Shown here piece by piece: positions 42,656-52,119 of a stretch of DNA of 64,000 nt. The position numbers and the translations under genes are program-made. Every line of letters begins with the position of its first letter. The first letter of the stretch is position 1. Source of the DNA: Clostridiaceae bacterium (GTDB lineage Bacteria; Bacillota; Clostridia; DSM-8532); assembly GCA_012728015.1 (NCBI GenBank), contig JAAYFY010000046.1, positions 1-64,000 of the forward strand, read 5' to 3'. The notes beneath the pieces were generated by a model. It was not told the origin of the DNA. It worked only from the letters and a program-made list of their open reading frames with translations, and searched no databases.

Positions 42656-42947
42656 CGTTATTCCTCCTGGGCGCATTCATTATAAACTTATGTTATATTC
42701 TATAAGAGCGATACGCATTATGCAAGTTTATTCTTCTGATATTGCAAACTCTTTTGACATGCTTCATACAGAGAGCCCGCCCAATCTGGTACCCAGGTCA
42801 AACGTGCTTTAAATTTCCCCGTTTGCCGCTTGAAAGGGCCTGTTTTTAAATCTTGCATGTTGAAAAGCCGCGCGATTCATTATCAATGATCAGCGTTGCC
42901 GGGTTTTTAAGCCAGCAATCGACCGGAATGAAGCAGGTAATAAGGCT
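42656..42947. other. 292-bp gap between aspAT and dacF-type genes
   Basis: No ORF with a ribosome site on either strand. It must hold the aspartate aminotransferase promoter; only weak TTGCAA/TATA-like elements are visible. No terminator could be assigned to the dacF-type gene. Confidence 0.4.
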
Positions 42948-44204
42948 TCAATTTATAATATGCACCCACTTTTCTATAACCTGGCTGAGGTAATCGGCAA
43001 ATACCTTTCTTTCTGCGCTTCCCATGGCTATCAGCGGGCTTTCCGCGATAATCTCTTCGCCCTTGTAGACAGATACCGTTCCAAGAATTGTTCCTTTTCG
43101 TATTGGGGCCTGCAATTCCGCGGGAAGTGAAACCCTTGTTGAGAGCATGTCTATTTCCTGATTCTTTATGACAGCCTTTACATCAGCGGCAACTCCCGCC
43201 GGGATGGCTTCCGCGGCACGGGCGCGCGTTACCGGAACATGTCCCATTATACTTCCCATGTCAAGAAGCTTTACATATCTGTAGCTCTCAAACGCATAAT
43301 CCAGGACCCTCATACTGCTTTGCGATCTCAGGCTTTTTGAGTCGCAGAAAAGCACCGTTGATATCAGGCGCATATTGTTCCTGGTGGCCGAGGTGACCAG
43401 GCATCTTCCGGCCTGCCCGGTATACCCCGTTTTAACACCGTCGGCGCCTTCATACAGACCAAGCATCTCATTGGTATTGGTAAGCGTCCTGCCCTCGAAA
43501 TAATACTCCCTGGTCTTCACGATCCTGTTAAATACCGGGTTGCTCAATGCATAACGGGTTATTTTTGCCAGATCATAAGCCGTGGTATAATGTCCTTCGG
43601 CATCTAAACCGTGGGGATTGGAAAAACTGGTCTCATAAGCGCCTATCTCCCTTGCTTTCTCGTTCATCATCCTTGCGAACTCCTGGACGCTTCCCGCGCA
43701 ATACTCCGCAATCGCGACAGCTGCATCGTTTCCGGAGCACATCATGAGTCCGTACAGAAGATCCTCCATCCGGATATTGGAGCCTGCCCTGAGCCCCATT
43801 TCAGAGCCACCCATACCGGCCGCGCGGCCGCTGATTGGTACACGCGCGTCCAGGGAACAGTTCTCGATCGCTATAATCGCTGTCATTATCTTTGTGGTGC
43901 TGGCCATGGGTCTTTTTACAAAGGCATTTTTTTCATAGAGAACGGTTCCGGTTTTAAAATCCATCACGCAGGCTGACCGTGCGTTAATGACCGGGGCTGA
44001 TACAGCCAACGCTTGCTCCCTGTCAAACGTATCGGGATAGATTATACCTGTATGTACGGTCATGTCCCGGGAAATGTCCGGTAACGAAGTCAATAGGGCC
44101 GGGTCTTCCGGCGGGGACCGGCGCGGCGGTATGAAAAGACATACGAAAGCCAGATTAAGAATGAGTATGAAGGCCAGGAAGTATAACAGGTCCCTTGCTT
44201 TCAA
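42948..44204 (-). CDS. D-alanyl-D-alanine carboxypeptidase (S11/DacF type)
   Basis: About 418 aa. N-terminal signal/anchor helix (residues 6-26), then a penicillin-binding S11 domain: SxxK in MASTTKIM, SxN in CSGNDAA and KTG in GVKTGYTG, plus a C-terminal beta domain and a short amphipathic tail. It trims the pentapeptide side chain of peptidoglycan; DacF-type enzymes often act in the spore cortex. TTG start with GGAG upstream. It lies 46 bp downstream of aroK in the aromatic operon and may be cotranscribed. Confidence 0.93.
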   Translation of the reverse strand: MKARDLLYFLAFILILNLAFVCLFIPPRRSPPEDPALLTSLPDISRDMTVHTGIIYPDTFDREQALAVSAPVINARSACVMDFKTGTVLYEKNAFVKRPMASTTKIMTAIIAIENCSLDARVPISGRAAGMGGSEMGLRAGSNIRMEDLLYGLMMCSGNDAAVAIAEYCAGSVQEFARMMNEKAREIGAYETSFSNPHGLDAEGHYTTAYDLAKITRYALSNPVFNRIVKTREYYFEGRTLTNTNEMLGLYEGADGVKTGYTGQAGRCLVTSATRNNMRLISTVLFCDSKSLRSQSSMRVLDYAFESYRYVKLLDMGSIMGHVPVTRARAAEAIPAGVAADVKAVIKNQEIDMLSTRVSLPAELQAPIRKGTILGTVSVYKGEEIIAESPLIAMGSAERKVFADYLSQVIEKWVHIIN

Positions 44205-44250
44205 GACTGTATCTCCGTATATTGTTCTGCCAGTGTCATTTATATGTCTT

Positions 44251-44760
44251 TCAGGGACTTATTACACCATCATTCTTCAAGATTTCAATAATGGTCCTGA
44301 CTGTACGGGATATATCATTGTCAGAAACAACATGGTAATCGCAGTAGGCCTTGTATAGGGGATAACGCTTTTCCATGAGTTCATGGAGGATTTCAGGTCC
44401 ATTGCTCAGAAGAGGACGGCCTTTAAAATCTATACTTTCCGCGATGAGATGGACAGGCCTGTCGATAAATATGAGGAAGCCTTTTTCCTTCAAGGCCTTA
44501 ACATTCTCTTCCCTCAGCACAACTCCTCCACCGGTGGAAATGACGGCGCCCTCAAAGGATGCGATCTCGGATATAATCTTGCTTTCAGCATCCCGAAAAT
44601 AGTCCTCTCCCCTCTCAAACAGCTTCGGGATAGGGCCATAGGTTTCTTCTATGAGAACATCGGTGTCTATGAAAGGCATATTGAGTTGCTCACTCAAACG
44701 CTTTCCCACTGTCGTTTTCCCGCATCCCATCATACCTATTAAAACAATATTTTGTTTCAT
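44251..44760 (-). CDS. aroK: Shikimate kinase
   Basis: ATP-dependent phosphorylation of shikimate at position 3. 169 aa. P-loop GMMGCGKTTVGKRL, the shikimate-binding IDTD pair, FRDAESKI, GGGVVLR and the lid GRPLLS. The start overlaps the stop of the upstream aroE fusion (TAATG), so translation is coupled. Confidence 0.97.
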   Translation of the reverse strand: MKQNIVLIGMMGCGKTTVGKRLSEQLNMPFIDTDVLIEETYGPIPKLFERGEDYFRDAESKIISEIASFEGAVISTGGGVVLREENVKALKEKGFLIFIDRPVHLIAESIDFKGRPLLSNGPEILHELMEKRYPLYKAYCDYHVVSDNDISRTVRTIIEILKNDGVISP

Positions 44761-45854
44761 TAGCCCCTCCTTATCTCCTCTATCGCTTTGTTTATAAGGG
44801 CCTTATCCAGGGTTCTTCTCTGCCAGATCTCTTCGGAGCGCAAGGCTTGAGCCACCAGCATGTAAATGCCGTTGGCGCATGGGATGCAAAGTTCTTCCGC
44901 ATATCTTAAAAGGACAGTTTTTTCGGGATTATATATCAGATCCATAACAAACTTCACACCTGTAATCTGCTCTTTCTGAAGCGGGCTTTCGGATATGCGG
45001 GGGTGCATGCCCACCGGTGTGGTGTTGATCAAAATGTCATAGCCCGCGGCCCTGAAAGTGGATATGTCGGCGCAGTTAAGCCCGGGGAATTTCATTATGG
45101 CACTATCCGGATCGCGGGATACTATGGTTATGCCCGAAGCTCCATGATCCTCCAGGTATGCCACGACGGCCCTCGCAGCGCCGCCGCTGCCCAGCACGGC
45201 GCATCTCGCTCCCGCTGTTTTAACACCGTATTCCTCAAGGGCCATGCCAAACCCGTGGTAATCGGTGTTATATCCCTTGTATCCACCCGAAAGGCAAACA
45301 GTGTTTACCGCGCCTATATGGAGGGCTTCATCCGACAGGGAATCAAGATAAGCCAGGATCTCTTTTTTATATGGGATGGTAACATTGACCCCCAGGTAGC
45401 CGCGGGATTTCAGGCTGTCCAACAGGTTGGGCAGCTTTTCCGGCTTAACCTCAATCAGGTCATATTCAGCGTTCATTCCCGATTCTTTGAAAAACAGCGA
45501 ATGTATCCTGTGGGATAGGCTGTGGGAAAGCTTTTCGCCCACCAGGCCATACCTTGCCGGACCCGATCCTGCGGCGCTGGATATGATCCTTGACTGGAAT
45601 TGCCGTGAAACCTCCAGGATCCCGGAATAGACAGATTTGATGGATTCCCTGTATTCCGGGTTTTTTACCTGTGAAAGTATCCGGTCCAGGACCTGCCGCT
45701 CCCGTGACGAATCCAGTATGGCCATGCCGGTCTTCTTTTTGTATTCCGCCACATCCCGTACATGGTCCATCCTCTTTTCAAGAAGCTGGGTTATGGCTTC
45801 GTCAACCTCATCTATTCCTTTTCTTATGGTATCCAAAAAATCTTTTGGAGGCAT
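44760..45854 (-). CDS. aroE: Chorismate mutase-shikimate dehydrogenase fusion
   Basis: About 364 aa in two domains. Residues 1-90 form an all-helical AroQ-type chorismate mutase (IRKGIDEVDEAITQLLEKR, EYKKKTGMAILDSSRE), which turns chorismate into prephenate. Residues 100-364 form shikimate dehydrogenase (YGLVGEKLSHSLSHRIH, NVTIPYKKE, NTDYHGF, GSGGAARAV, NTTPVGMHP), which reduces 3-dehydroshikimate with NADPH. The two reactions are not adjacent in the pathway. ATG 45854 is preferred with GGGAGGG upstream; an ATG at 45878 lies before that site. Overlaps aroK. Confidence 0.93.
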   Translation of the reverse strand: MPPKDFLDTIRKGIDEVDEAITQLLEKRMDHVRDVAEYKKKTGMAILDSSRERQVLDRILSQVKNPEYRESIKSVYSGILEVSRQFQSRIISSAAGSGPARYGLVGEKLSHSLSHRIHSLFFKESGMNAEYDLIEVKPEKLPNLLDSLKSRGYLGVNVTIPYKKEILAYLDSLSDEALHIGAVNTVCLSGGYKGYNTDYHGFGMALEEYGVKTAGARCAVLGSGGAARAVVAYLEDHGASGITIVSRDPDSAIMKFPGLNCADISTFRAAGYDILINTTPVGMHPRISESPLQKEQITGVKFVMDLIYNPEKTVLLRYAEELCIPCANGIYMLVAQALRSEEIWQRRTLDKALINKAIEEIRRG

Positions 45855-45936
45855 ATTCCAGGATCCCTCCCCGTTCATGCAATAAATGCGGGACCGCTAA
45901 AAAAGCTGCCCGGCTTTTGAATTGGTTCAGGGCGCC

Positions 45937-47034
45937 TTACAGGCACTGGTATCCAAACTGCGTCAGATAAAGGTCGCACAGTGCAATGGCGCAGGCAGCC
46001 TCCACAACCGGCACCGCCCTTGGGACGATGCATGTATCATGCCTGCCCTCTATTTCAAGTACAGCGTCCTCCATCTTCTTCATGTCAATGGTGTCCTGGG
46101 CTTTCGCGATTGAGGGAACGGGCTTTAAGGCCACCCGGAAAACAACCGGCATTCCGTTGGTAATTCCCCCGTTTATGCCGCCGTTATTGTTGGTTTTGGT
46201 CCGGACCTGCTCCCCGTCCATATAGAAGCTGTCGTTAGCTTTACTGCCCCTCATTCTTGTTATGGTAAAGCCAGCGCCGAACTCCACACCCTTAACCGCG
46301 GGTATGGAAAACAGGATGGAAGAAAGTTTGCCCTCAACATTGCAGAAGTATGGAGTGCCGATTCCGGCCGGAAGGCCGATGACGGCCGTTTCAATTATGC
46401 CCCCCACCGAATCCAGATCCCTTCGGGCCTCGTCAATCAGCTGGGAATACAATTCGGCACAGGAAGCGTCATTTACAGGAAGCTCCATGCTCCTCAAATT
46501 TTCAAGCTGTTTCCTGGTAATGTCGGCCATATCGAAAGCCACGTCGGTAATATCACCAATACTCCAAATATGGCTCCCTATATGTATTCCCTTAACCTCG
46601 AGGAACTGGCGGGTAAGGGCGCCCGCGAAAACCAAAGGCGCGGTAAGCCTGGCCGAGAAATGACCACCGCCCCTGAAATCGTTGTATCCGCCAAAGCGGA
46701 CAGACGCGGTATAATCGGCATGACCGGGCCTTGCCAGGTGGCTGGTTTCTTCGTAATCCCGTGATCTGGTGTCGGTATTCCTGACAAGGCCGCATATGGG
46801 AGCGCCCGTGGTCCTGCCCCGGTACAGGCCGCTCAGTATTTCCACTTCATCGGCTTCCTTCCTCTTTGTAGAATATACCGTGGCCTTTGGCCTTCTTCTC
46901 TCCATCTCAGTATTTATTCTCTCAAGATCCACGGTCATCCCGGCCGGAAAGCCGTCCACCACAACCCCAACGGCGGGGCCGTGGGATTCGCCGAACAGCG
47001 AAATTCTTAATCTTTCACCCCATATGCTGCTCAT
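45937..47034 (-). CDS. aroC: Chorismate synthase
   Basis: FMN-dependent anti-elimination of EPSP to chorismate. About 365 aa from ATG 47034 (SSIWGERLRISLFGESHG) with GGGAGGT 7 nt upstream. Conserved blocks: GESHGPAVGVVVDGFP, RRRP, RPGHADYTASVRFGGYNDFRGGGHFSARLTA and NGGINGGITNGMP. The start overlaps the end of aroA by 20 bp. An 82-bp gap follows before the aroE fusion. Confidence 0.97.
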   Translation of the reverse strand: MSSIWGERLRISLFGESHGPAVGVVVDGFPAGMTVDLERINTEMERRRPKATVYSTKRKEADEVEILSGLYRGRTTGAPICGLVRNTDTRSRDYEETSHLARPGHADYTASVRFGGYNDFRGGGHFSARLTAPLVFAGALTRQFLEVKGIHIGSHIWSIGDITDVAFDMADITRKQLENLRSMELPVNDASCAELYSQLIDEARRDLDSVGGIIETAVIGLPAGIGTPYFCNVEGKLSSILFSIPAVKGVEFGAGFTITRMRGSKANDSFYMDGEQVRTKTNNNGGINGGITNGMPVVFRVALKPVPSIAKAQDTIDMKKMEDAVLEIEGRHDTCIVPRAVPVVEAACAIALCDLYLTQFGYQCL

Positions 47035-48316
47035 CAACCTTACCTCCCAGCAGCTTAAAATCTTGCCAGAACTCCGGATAGGACTTGGAAACGGCTTCAA
47101 ACCCGCTGATTTCCACAGGACCCATCGTACGGGACGATGCTATGGCCAGGGCCATGACTATCCTGTGGTCGTTCCAGCCATCAACGCTGGCACCTGTAAA
47201 GTGGTTCACCCCATGTATCACAAGCCCGTCCTGCCTTTCCACTATGCGGGCTCCCAGCTTGTTAAGCTCGCTGCAAACTGCCCGCAGCCGGTCCGATTCC
47301 TTGAGCCTCAGCCTTTTTGCGTTGGTGATGGCTGATACTCCGGGACAAAGAGCCGCGGCCACAGCCACAGCCGGAACAAGGTCGGGACACTGGGAGGCGT
47401 CCACCTGGACGCTTTTAAGGGTGCCAGGGTTTACCAATAGTGTACCCTGTCCCCACACCGTTCGGGCGCCCATGTCCCGTACAATGTCGAGTATTATTCG
47501 GTCACCCTGCAAAGAAGCCTCATTCAGGCCTTCTATGGCTACTTCGCCGCTGATGGCTCCCAGGACGCAGAAGAAAGCCGCCTGGGACCAATCCCCTTCC
47601 ACAGCGAGCGAGCAGGCAGCGGCTTTCTGTTTCCCTTGTATTTTAAACAGCCTGAAGTCATGGGAATGCCCGATTGATATACCGAACCTTTCCAGGGCGT
47701 CAATGGTCATGCCAACATATGGACGGGACTCCAGGGGACCCGAAATCCTGATTTCTGAATCACCATCAAGAAAAGGCAGGGCCATCAAAAGCCCGGATAT
47801 GAACTGGGAGCTCACATCGCCTCTTAAGTCATACTCACCTGGTCTTAGCCTTCCTTCCAGCCTGATGGGCATTTTGCCGTTTTCATCAGTGAAGTTTACA
47901 CCTTTTCCGGGCAGGAGCCTTTTATATATATCAAAAGGCCGCGTTACAAGCCTGCCCTTGCCCGTGAGGGTAACGGGATCTGCACACAGTCTGCTGATGG
48001 GTATAACCAACCGGGCTGTGGTACCGGACTCTATGCAGTCAATCACAGGCCGGACTACCCTGATATCACCCGGAGACGAAATAACAACCCGCTTCCTGCA
48101 GTCAAAAACCGGGCTGTCCTCAATCATCACGCTGGCTCCCAGGGCTTCGCAGGCCTGCATGGTGGCCTTAATGTCGTCAGATAAGACCACATTGTCTATT
48201 TCGCTTGTGCCTTTTGCCAACAGGGCACAGAGCATCAGGCGGTGGGCCATGCTTTTTGACGGCTGGATGAATATCCTTCCCGTAAGTTTTGCGGGTTCAA
48301 TTCTCAAGCTGCGCAA
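47015..48316 (-). CDS. aroA: 5-enolpyruvylshikimate-3-phosphate synthase
   Basis: Transfers enolpyruvate from PEP to shikimate-3-phosphate. About 433 aa. Motifs: PSKSMAHRLMLCALLA, ESGTTARLV, GDVSSQFISGLLMALP, LKESDRLRAV and DHRIVMALAIA. TTG 48316 is chosen with GGAGGAG 7 nt upstream; it lies inside the end of aroB (20-bp overlap), so the genes are translationally coupled. A longer in-frame ORF (48376) would read deeply into aroB. Confidence 0.95.
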   Translation of the reverse strand: MRSLRIEPAKLTGRIFIQPSKSMAHRLMLCALLAKGTSEIDNVVLSDDIKATMQACEALGASVMIEDSPVFDCRKRVVISSPGDIRVVRPVIDCIESGTTARLVIPISRLCADPVTLTGKGRLVTRPFDIYKRLLPGKGVNFTDENGKMPIRLEGRLRPGEYDLRGDVSSQFISGLLMALPFLDGDSEIRISGPLESRPYVGMTIDALERFGISIGHSHDFRLFKIQGKQKAAACSLAVEGDWSQAAFFCVLGAISGEVAIEGLNEASLQGDRIILDIVRDMGARTVWGQGTLLVNPGTLKSVQVDASQCPDLVPAVAVAAALCPGVSAITNAKRLRLKESDRLRAVCSELNKLGARIVERQDGLVIHGVNHFTGASVDGWNDHRIVMALAIASSRTMGPVEISGFEAVSKSYPEFWQDFKLLGGKVDEQHMG

Positions 48317-49379
48317 ACAGATGCTCCTCCAATTCCTCAAAACTCCATTTGGCCAATCCGCACTTACCTGTCTCACGCAGGTATGCGATGGTAATAAGCC
48401 CGGAGCGTGATTTCTTGTCTATCCTTATGGCACCGACCAGGTCCTTCATGTTCACATCGGGTAAGGCCACGGGAAGGTTAAAGGATTCCAGTAGCCCGGT
48501 AAGCCTCTTTAATGTTCCTGGTTTTGTCAATCCGAGCCTTTCGGTGATACGGGTAATATACACCATCCCAACCGATACGGCTTCGCCATGGGTCAGCCCC
48601 TGGTACTGTTGGACCTTCTCGATGGCGTGGCCTATGGTATGGCCAAAGTTGAGAATCTGCCTTAAACCTGTATCATGCTCGTCCTGTTCGACTATGGCCG
48701 ATTTGATCCGGCAGCTTGCGGCGATGATTTCGTCAAATATTACTCCTGCCCCTGTGTCGCTTGCCATTATTTCAAGTTTATCGCATAAGTCCCTGTCGCA
48801 TATCAGACCATGCTTGATCAGCTCAGCCATGCCGTCCAATAATTGCCTGTCGTCCAGGGTGGCTAAAAAGCCCGGGTCGGTGTAAACCGCATCGGGCTGG
48901 TAAAAGGCGCCTACCAGGTTCTTACCCTGTTCCATGTCAACGGCCGCCTTGCCGCCGATGCTACTGTCAACCATGGCCAGGAGCGTCGTGGGTATCTGGA
49001 TAAAACCGAGCCCCCGTAAAAAAGTTGCCGCCGCAAGCCCGGCAATATCCCCGGTTACGCCTCCTCCCAGGGCCACAACATAATCGCTGCGTGTAAAGGC
49101 TGCGTCGGCCAGGGCATTGTATATACCTTCAAGGGTCCTGAGATTCTTACTCGGTTCACCCTCGGGAAAAGTGACCGAAATAGTTTCAAAGCCCTTTATC
49201 CTGAGTTTCCTTACAAACTCTTCCCCGTACAGGGAGAATACCCGGTTGTCGCTGACAATGGCCATTCGCCTTCCATGGTAACGCCTTTCGAACAATTGGG
49301 GAAGATAACCAAGCATTCCTGTTTCTATTTCGATATTGTATGGTTTTGATGGGGTATTGACCCGGACCTGAATAACCAT
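48297..49379 (-). CDS. aroB: 3-dehydroquinate synthase
   Basis: NAD- and divalent-metal-dependent cyclisation of DAHP to 3-dehydroquinate. About 360 aa. Motifs: PEGEPSKNLRTLE, ALGGGVTGDIAGLAAATFLRG, IPTTLLAMVDSSIGGKAAVD, metal ligand Glu in GMAELIKHG, and NFGHTIGHAIE plus LTHGEAVSVGM for the metal histidines. ATG 49379 with GGGAGGT upstream. Confidence 0.97.
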   Translation of the reverse strand: MVIQVRVNTPSKPYNIEIETGMLGYLPQLFERRYHGRRMAIVSDNRVFSLYGEEFVRKLRIKGFETISVTFPEGEPSKNLRTLEGIYNALADAAFTRSDYVVALGGGVTGDIAGLAAATFLRGLGFIQIPTTLLAMVDSSIGGKAAVDMEQGKNLVGAFYQPDAVYTDPGFLATLDDRQLLDGMAELIKHGLICDRDLCDKLEIMASDTGAGVIFDEIIAASCRIKSAIVEQDEHDTGLRQILNFGHTIGHAIEKVQQYQGLTHGEAVSVGMVYITRITERLGLTKPGTLKRLTGLLESFNLPVALPDVNMKDLVGAIRIDKKSRSGLITIAYLRETGKCGLAKWSFEELEEHLFAQLEN

Positions 49380-49409
49380 GGACAACCTCCCGCCTCATTT
49401 CTTTTCCGG

Positions 49410-50429
49410 CTAAAACTGGATATTTCGTCCCTCAATTTCTGCAAGTTTCCGTAATTCGGGAATAAGGCTGGCGTAATCTGCGGGAGTTAGTGACTGTTCC
49501 CCGTCGCTGAGCGCGCACCTGGGGTTGTTATGGACCTCGATGATCAGCCCGTCCGCGCCCGAAACCACAGCCCCCTTGGACATGGGCAGAACCATCCAGG
49601 ATTTGCCGGTGCCGTGGCTCGGATCCACTATGATGGGAAGGTGGCTGAGCCTTTTTATAGCGGGCACCGCGCTAAGGTCAAGGGTGTTTCTCGTATAGGT
49701 TTCAAAGGTGCGTATTCCGCGCTCGCAAAGGATTACATTTTCATTGCCTTCGCTCATTATATATTCCGCGGACATCAGCCATTCCTCCAGGGTGGCCGAA
49801 AGACCGCGCTTTAGCAGTATGGGCTTCTTCGTCCTGCCCAGTTCACGCAGCATTACAAAATTCTGCATGTTCCTGGCTCCCACCTGGATAATATCCACGT
49901 CCTCGAGGAAACGCTCCAGGACCTCGGTGGACATAATCTCGGACACGATGGGAAGGCTGGTTTCCCTGCCTGCTGTTTTAAGAAGCTCAAGCCCTTCCAG
50001 GCCGAGTCCCTGGAAGCTGTAGGGAGAAGTCCGCGGTTTATAGGCGCCGCCCCTTAAAAAAGAGGCCCCCGCCTTTTTCAGTTCATGGGCGATGTTTACG
50101 ATCTGCTCCTCGCTTTCCACTGAGCACGGACCTGAAATCAGTACGAAATGGCCAGCGCCGATCTTTCTTCCCCGGACCTCTATCACCGTATCCACGGGCT
50201 TGAACATGCGGTTGGCCTTTTTGAAGGGTTCGCTGACCCTCATGGTATTGGCCACTATCTCATGTGAAGAAAGGGCGTAGGTGTTGATTCTTGAGACATC
50301 GCCAATAAGGCCGATGATAGTGGTTTCTACACCGACTGAAACATGCACCTTCAGTCCAAGGTTCTCAATCTCTCTGATCAGTTCTCTTCTCTGCTCTTCA
50401 GTAGATCCGGGTTTCAGTACCAGAATCAT
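49410..50429 (-). CDS. aroF: DAHP synthase, type I-beta with N-terminal regulatory domain
   Basis: First step of the shikimate pathway (PEP plus erythrose-4-phosphate). 339 aa. The N-terminal 70 residues form a ferredoxin/ACT-like domain (MILVLKPGSTEEQ...), as in Thermotoga-type enzymes where it mediates inhibition by Tyr/Phe. The barrel carries ISGPCSVES, LRGGAYKPRTSPYSFQG, QVGARNMQNF, LLKRGLSAT, CERGIRTFE and DPSHGTG. GAGGAGATG precedes the ATG. Second gene of the aromatic cluster. Confidence 0.96.
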   Translation of the reverse strand: MILVLKPGSTEEQRRELIREIENLGLKVHVSVGVETTIIGLIGDVSRINTYALSSHEIVANTMRVSEPFKKANRMFKPVDTVIEVRGRKIGAGHFVLISGPCSVESEEQIVNIAHELKKAGASFLRGGAYKPRTSPYSFQGLGLEGLELLKTAGRETSLPIVSEIMSTEVLERFLEDVDIIQVGARNMQNFVMLRELGRTKKPILLKRGLSATLEEWLMSAEYIMSEGNENVILCERGIRTFETYTRNTLDLSAVPAIKRLSHLPIIVDPSHGTGKSWMVLPMSKGAVVSGADGLIIEVHNNPRCALSDGEQSLTPADYASLIPELRKLAEIEGRNIQF

Positions 50430-50513
50430 GATCTCATCTCCTCACTGGCAGCCTTGCGGCCCCTGTATTTGCATCAGGCGCACAACAGCTTATGTCCAGG
50501 TTCAGCGGCTGAA

Positions 50514-51863
50514 TTATCCGTAGAACTCGTCGTAAATGCTTACTATTGCCTTGTCAACATCGTCCTCTGATACTCCGAACATGATGCTGACCTCAGAAGA
50601 TCCCTGGTTGATCATCCTTATATTGATGCCGCTTCGGGCCAGGGCCTTTGTAACCCTCGCGGCGATGCCCACGGTATGCATCATGCCCTCGCCCACTACC
50701 ATAACAAGCCCCAGGTCATATTCGATATCCACGCTGTCAACCCGGAGGTCCTTGGCGATCCTTTCCATGATGCGGCTTTTTCTCTCGTCGTCCATGTACT
50801 GTTTTCTGATGATGATGGATATATCGTCAATACCCGAAGGCATATGTTCAAACGGAACAAACTCTTCCTCGAGGATCTGGAGCACCTTGCGGCCAAACCC
50901 TACTTCACGGTTCATCATGTACTTGTGGATATTTATACTGCAAAAACCTTTTCCGCCTGCTATTCCGGCAACGGGACATTCAGATTCCGATCTTGCCGGG
51001 GTGATCAATGTACCGGGAGCGTCGGGATTATTGGTGTTCCTTATATGCACCGGTATCCTCTTCTGGTATACGGGCTCCAGCGTTTCCTCGTGGAGCACCG
51101 AAAACCCGGCATAGGCAAGCTCGCGCATCTCCCTATATGTAAGAACGCGGATGGGCTTGGGATCCTCAATCAGTTTCGGGCTTGCGGCGAATACCGAGTT
51201 GACATCAGTGAAGTTTTCATAGACATCCACTTCCAGCGCAGCGGCCAGGATGGAGCCCGTGATATCCGAGCCTCCCCTTGGGAATGTGACCACATCGCCT
51301 GACAGAGAATACCCGAAAAAGCCCGGGAATATGATAATGCCCGGCAAAGACCTGATCTTCTGCAGGTTCTTGAATGACTGGGGAAGCACCCGCGCGTTAC
51401 CGTATTCGTCACTGAGGAACAGGCCAGCATCCTTGGGGTTCAGATACTGCGCCTGGTACCCGGTTGATTTTAAGTAGTAAGCCACGAGCCTTGCCGCGTT
51501 ATCCTCACCGGCAGCCTTCATCCTGTCCATGAATTTCTCATCGGAGTCATAATCCATTGAAAGCCGTGTTCTCAGGTTGTTTTCGATATCAACAACAATC
51601 TGGTTTCCAAGGCCGAGATCCGCCGAGATCTCCCTGAACCGGGATACGATGTTTTGGAGAACCTCTTCATAATCTTCGCCTTTTAAAAACCTTTCGGCGC
51701 ACTGGATTAATAGATCAGTGATCTTGGTATCGGAATCAAAACGCTTGCCCGGAGCTGAAACTACAATTAAACGCCTTTCCGGGTCGGAGGTTATGATGGA
51801 ACAAATCTTCCTGATCTGTTCTGCATTTGCCATTGATGTTCCGCCAAACTTGCAAACCTTCAT
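50514..51863 (-). CDS. Aspartokinase with C-terminal ACT domains
   Basis: Phosphorylates aspartate, entering lysine/threonine/methionine and diaminopimelate synthesis. About 449 aa from ATG 51863 (MKVCKFGGTSMANAEQ). Kinase motifs KFGGTS, GEDNAARL and FPRGGSDITGSILA; the last 150 residues form two ACT domains (ISIIIRKQYMDDE, LVMVVGEGMMHTVGIAARVTKALA), so end-product inhibition is likely. It heads the aromatic cluster 84 bp from aroF, an unusual partner that would link aspartate-family and aromatic supply. No lysine riboswitch or T-box is recognisable upstream. Confidence 0.93.
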   Translation of the reverse strand: MKVCKFGGTSMANAEQIRKICSIITSDPERRLIVVSAPGKRFDSDTKITDLLIQCAERFLKGEDYEEVLQNIVSRFREISADLGLGNQIVVDIENNLRTRLSMDYDSDEKFMDRMKAAGEDNAARLVAYYLKSTGYQAQYLNPKDAGLFLSDEYGNARVLPQSFKNLQKIRSLPGIIIFPGFFGYSLSGDVVTFPRGGSDITGSILAAALEVDVYENFTDVNSVFAASPKLIEDPKPIRVLTYREMRELAYAGFSVLHEETLEPVYQKRIPVHIRNTNNPDAPGTLITPARSESECPVAGIAGGKGFCSINIHKYMMNREVGFGRKVLQILEEEFVPFEHMPSGIDDISIIIRKQYMDDERKSRIMERIAKDLRVDSVDIEYDLGLVMVVGEGMMHTVGIAARVTKALARSGINIRMINQGSSEVSIMFGVSEDDVDKAIVSIYDEFYG

Positions 51864-52030
51864 ATATAATACCTTGCCTTTCATTATCGGATTATCCCGT
51901 TTCCCAGCCAATTCCCATTAAGATAAGGAATCCAATGGAAACCGAAGCAAAGTTAAAGCCTATATGATAAAAACATGACGACATGCTGATCCGTGATGGC
52001 AATCGAGCAGCTGAACATTGTTGCTTCGTA

Positions 52031-52060
52031 AATAAAAAGATAAAGGGTTTCCCCTTTATC
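52031..52060 (-). terminator. Terminator of ackA
   Basis: 9-bp stem GATAAAGGG/CCCTTTATC; on the minus strand followed by TTTTTATT. Confidence 0.85.
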
Positions 52061-52119
52061 CTTAGATTTTAATATCAAGCCTATCCTTTGTCAATCATTA
52101 TATGCTATTTACAGGCTTG

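Noticed and set aside
51864-52030. Lysine riboswitch or TRAP site at the head of the aspartokinase/aro cluster
   Set aside because: No lysine-element helices or (G/U)AG repeats could be traced in this 167-bp leader.
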